64,000 nucleotides of DNA from Dactylosporangium sp. AC04546 (GTDB lineage: Bacteria; Actinomycetota; Actinomycetes; Mycobacteriales; Micromonosporaceae). The notes beneath the pieces were generated by a model. The model saw nothing but the letters and a program-made list of their open reading frames with translations, did not search any database and had not been told where the DNA came from. The translations under genes were made by a program, and so were the position numbers. Below, one piece after another: positions 63,524 to 64,000 of this stretch. How positions within the stretch are numbered: position 1 is the stretch's first letter; every line of letters begins with the position of its first letter. Where the stretch lies: contig NZ_JAHYSG010000018.1 in NCBI RefSeq assembly GCF_022095675.1, forward strand, positions 62,001-126,000, read 5' to 3'.

Positions 63524-64000
63524 CTACTTGAGCCGCAAGACCCGCTTCAGGAAGGCCACCCGGTCCGCGCTCGCGGCGGCGACCTTGTCCAGGTCGTGGT
63601 GGGCGTCGTAGTCCTTGCGCTCCTTGGTGCCGGCCACGGCGGCGGTCAGCTCGTCCTGCTCGGCCTTGGGGAACACCTCGTCCTGCCTGCCGAACTGCAG
63701 CAGCACCGAGCGCTTGCCGCCGGCCGCCACGTAGGGGCCGGCGTCGAAGCGGGCGAGGGAGTCGAGATAGGCGTGCCAATCGGGCGGTACCTGCTGCCTG
63801 ACCATCCAGCGGGACATCCGGCTCGATCCCGCCGCGAGCACCACGCCGGTCAGCCGGGTCTCCAGTCCGAGCAGCACCGCGGCCTGGGCGGCGCCCCAGC
63901 TGTGGCCGGCGAACGCGATCCGCGAGGGGTCGCAGTCGGACCGGCGGGCCAGCAGGTCGATCGCCCGGCGCTGCCCGACGACCGCGTCGGCGACCACCTT
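63524..64000 (-). CDS. Alpha/beta hydrolase (partial, runs off the right edge)
   Basis: The last 159 codons are visible on the reverse strand. They include the nucleophile elbow GHSWGAA, an acid region (..FGRQDEVFPKAEQDELTAAV..) and the catalytic His segment ..DYDAHHDLDKV... The frame stays open to the edge, so the start lies outside. It resembles dienelactone hydrolase or acyl-peptidase-like hydrolases; the substrate is unknown. Confidence 0.85.
   Translation of the reverse strand, partial: KVVADAVVGQRRAIDLLARRSDCDPSRIAFAGHSWGAAQAAVLLGLETRLTGVVLAAGSSRMSRWMVRQQVPPDWHAYLDSLARFDAGPYVAAGGKRSVLLQFGRQDEVFPKAEQDELTAAVAGTKERKDYDAHHDLDKVAAASADRVAFLKRVLRLK

Overview
This is high-GC chromosomal DNA from a filamentous actinomycete, most probably a member of the Micromonosporaceae or a close relative (inference from gene content, not from rRNA). 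Support includes BldC, an F420-type PPOX enzyme, ECF sigma factors with actinobacterial architectures, IdeR-type and actinobacterial LexA-type operators, many GTG starts, frequent 4-base ATGA/GTGA gene overlaps and several leaderless-looking starts. The order purF, purM, DUF3073, valine dehydrogenase, hypothetical, bldC matches, as I recall it, the order in Streptomyces coelicolor around bldC.

Bases 1-20,600 are a mixed region. It holds a SARP/BTAD regulator cut by the left edge, a secreted ricin-fold lectin, an SDR epimerase and a flavoprotein that share the same operator type, a SigE-like sigma factor with a membrane partner, htpG, an ECF42 sigma factor paired with a DGPF protein, a secreted phosphoesterase, a subtilase, a CPBP protease and a flavohaemoprotein. 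It ends with two unusual peptide deformylases (one fused to an XRE-type HTH and a beta-rich domain), an iron-regulated FhuF-like reductase and a NUDIX hydrolase.

Bases 20,900-33,200 hold a membrane protein with a very large Gly/Tyr-rich cytoplasmic tail, purF and purM, and then a two-gene RiPP unit: a radical SAM maturase and a precursor ending in a run of W/F-x-N/H motifs (AmcBA-type multiple cyclophane peptide). The conserved DUF3073-vdh-hypothetical-bldC block follows, then an F420-type PPOX enzyme, a DPM-like glycosyltransferase and soxR. A 34-bp tandem duplication separates the last two.

A tRNA-Ser(UGA) gene at 34,762 is the attachment site of a decayed 4.4-kb integrated element. A 61-bp copy of the tRNA 3' half recurs exactly at 39,218-39,278. 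Between the copies lie a frameshifted actinophage-type tail protein, a frameshifted HEAT-like gene, a lipoprotein, a phytanoyl-CoA dioxygenase and a frameshifted DUF2637 gene with its small partner. No integrase, excisionase or replication gene is visible.

Bases 39,300-64,000 carry a fused ABC permease and a thiolase diverging from a FabG4-like/MaoC pair across a perfect 16-bp palindrome. Surface-glycan genes (GT-C-like, WecE-like aminotransferase, GtrA) are followed by purB, purS, purQ, purL and a ComB-like phosphatase. Then comes a tightly overlapped ACP-SDR-AMP ligase-LuxE-LuxC-glycosyltransferase operon diverging from a PseH-like acetyltransferase. The window ends with a sigma-factor/HAF-repeat chimera, a GlcE-like oxidoreductase behind a perfect LexA-type box, and an alpha/beta hydrolase cut by the right edge.
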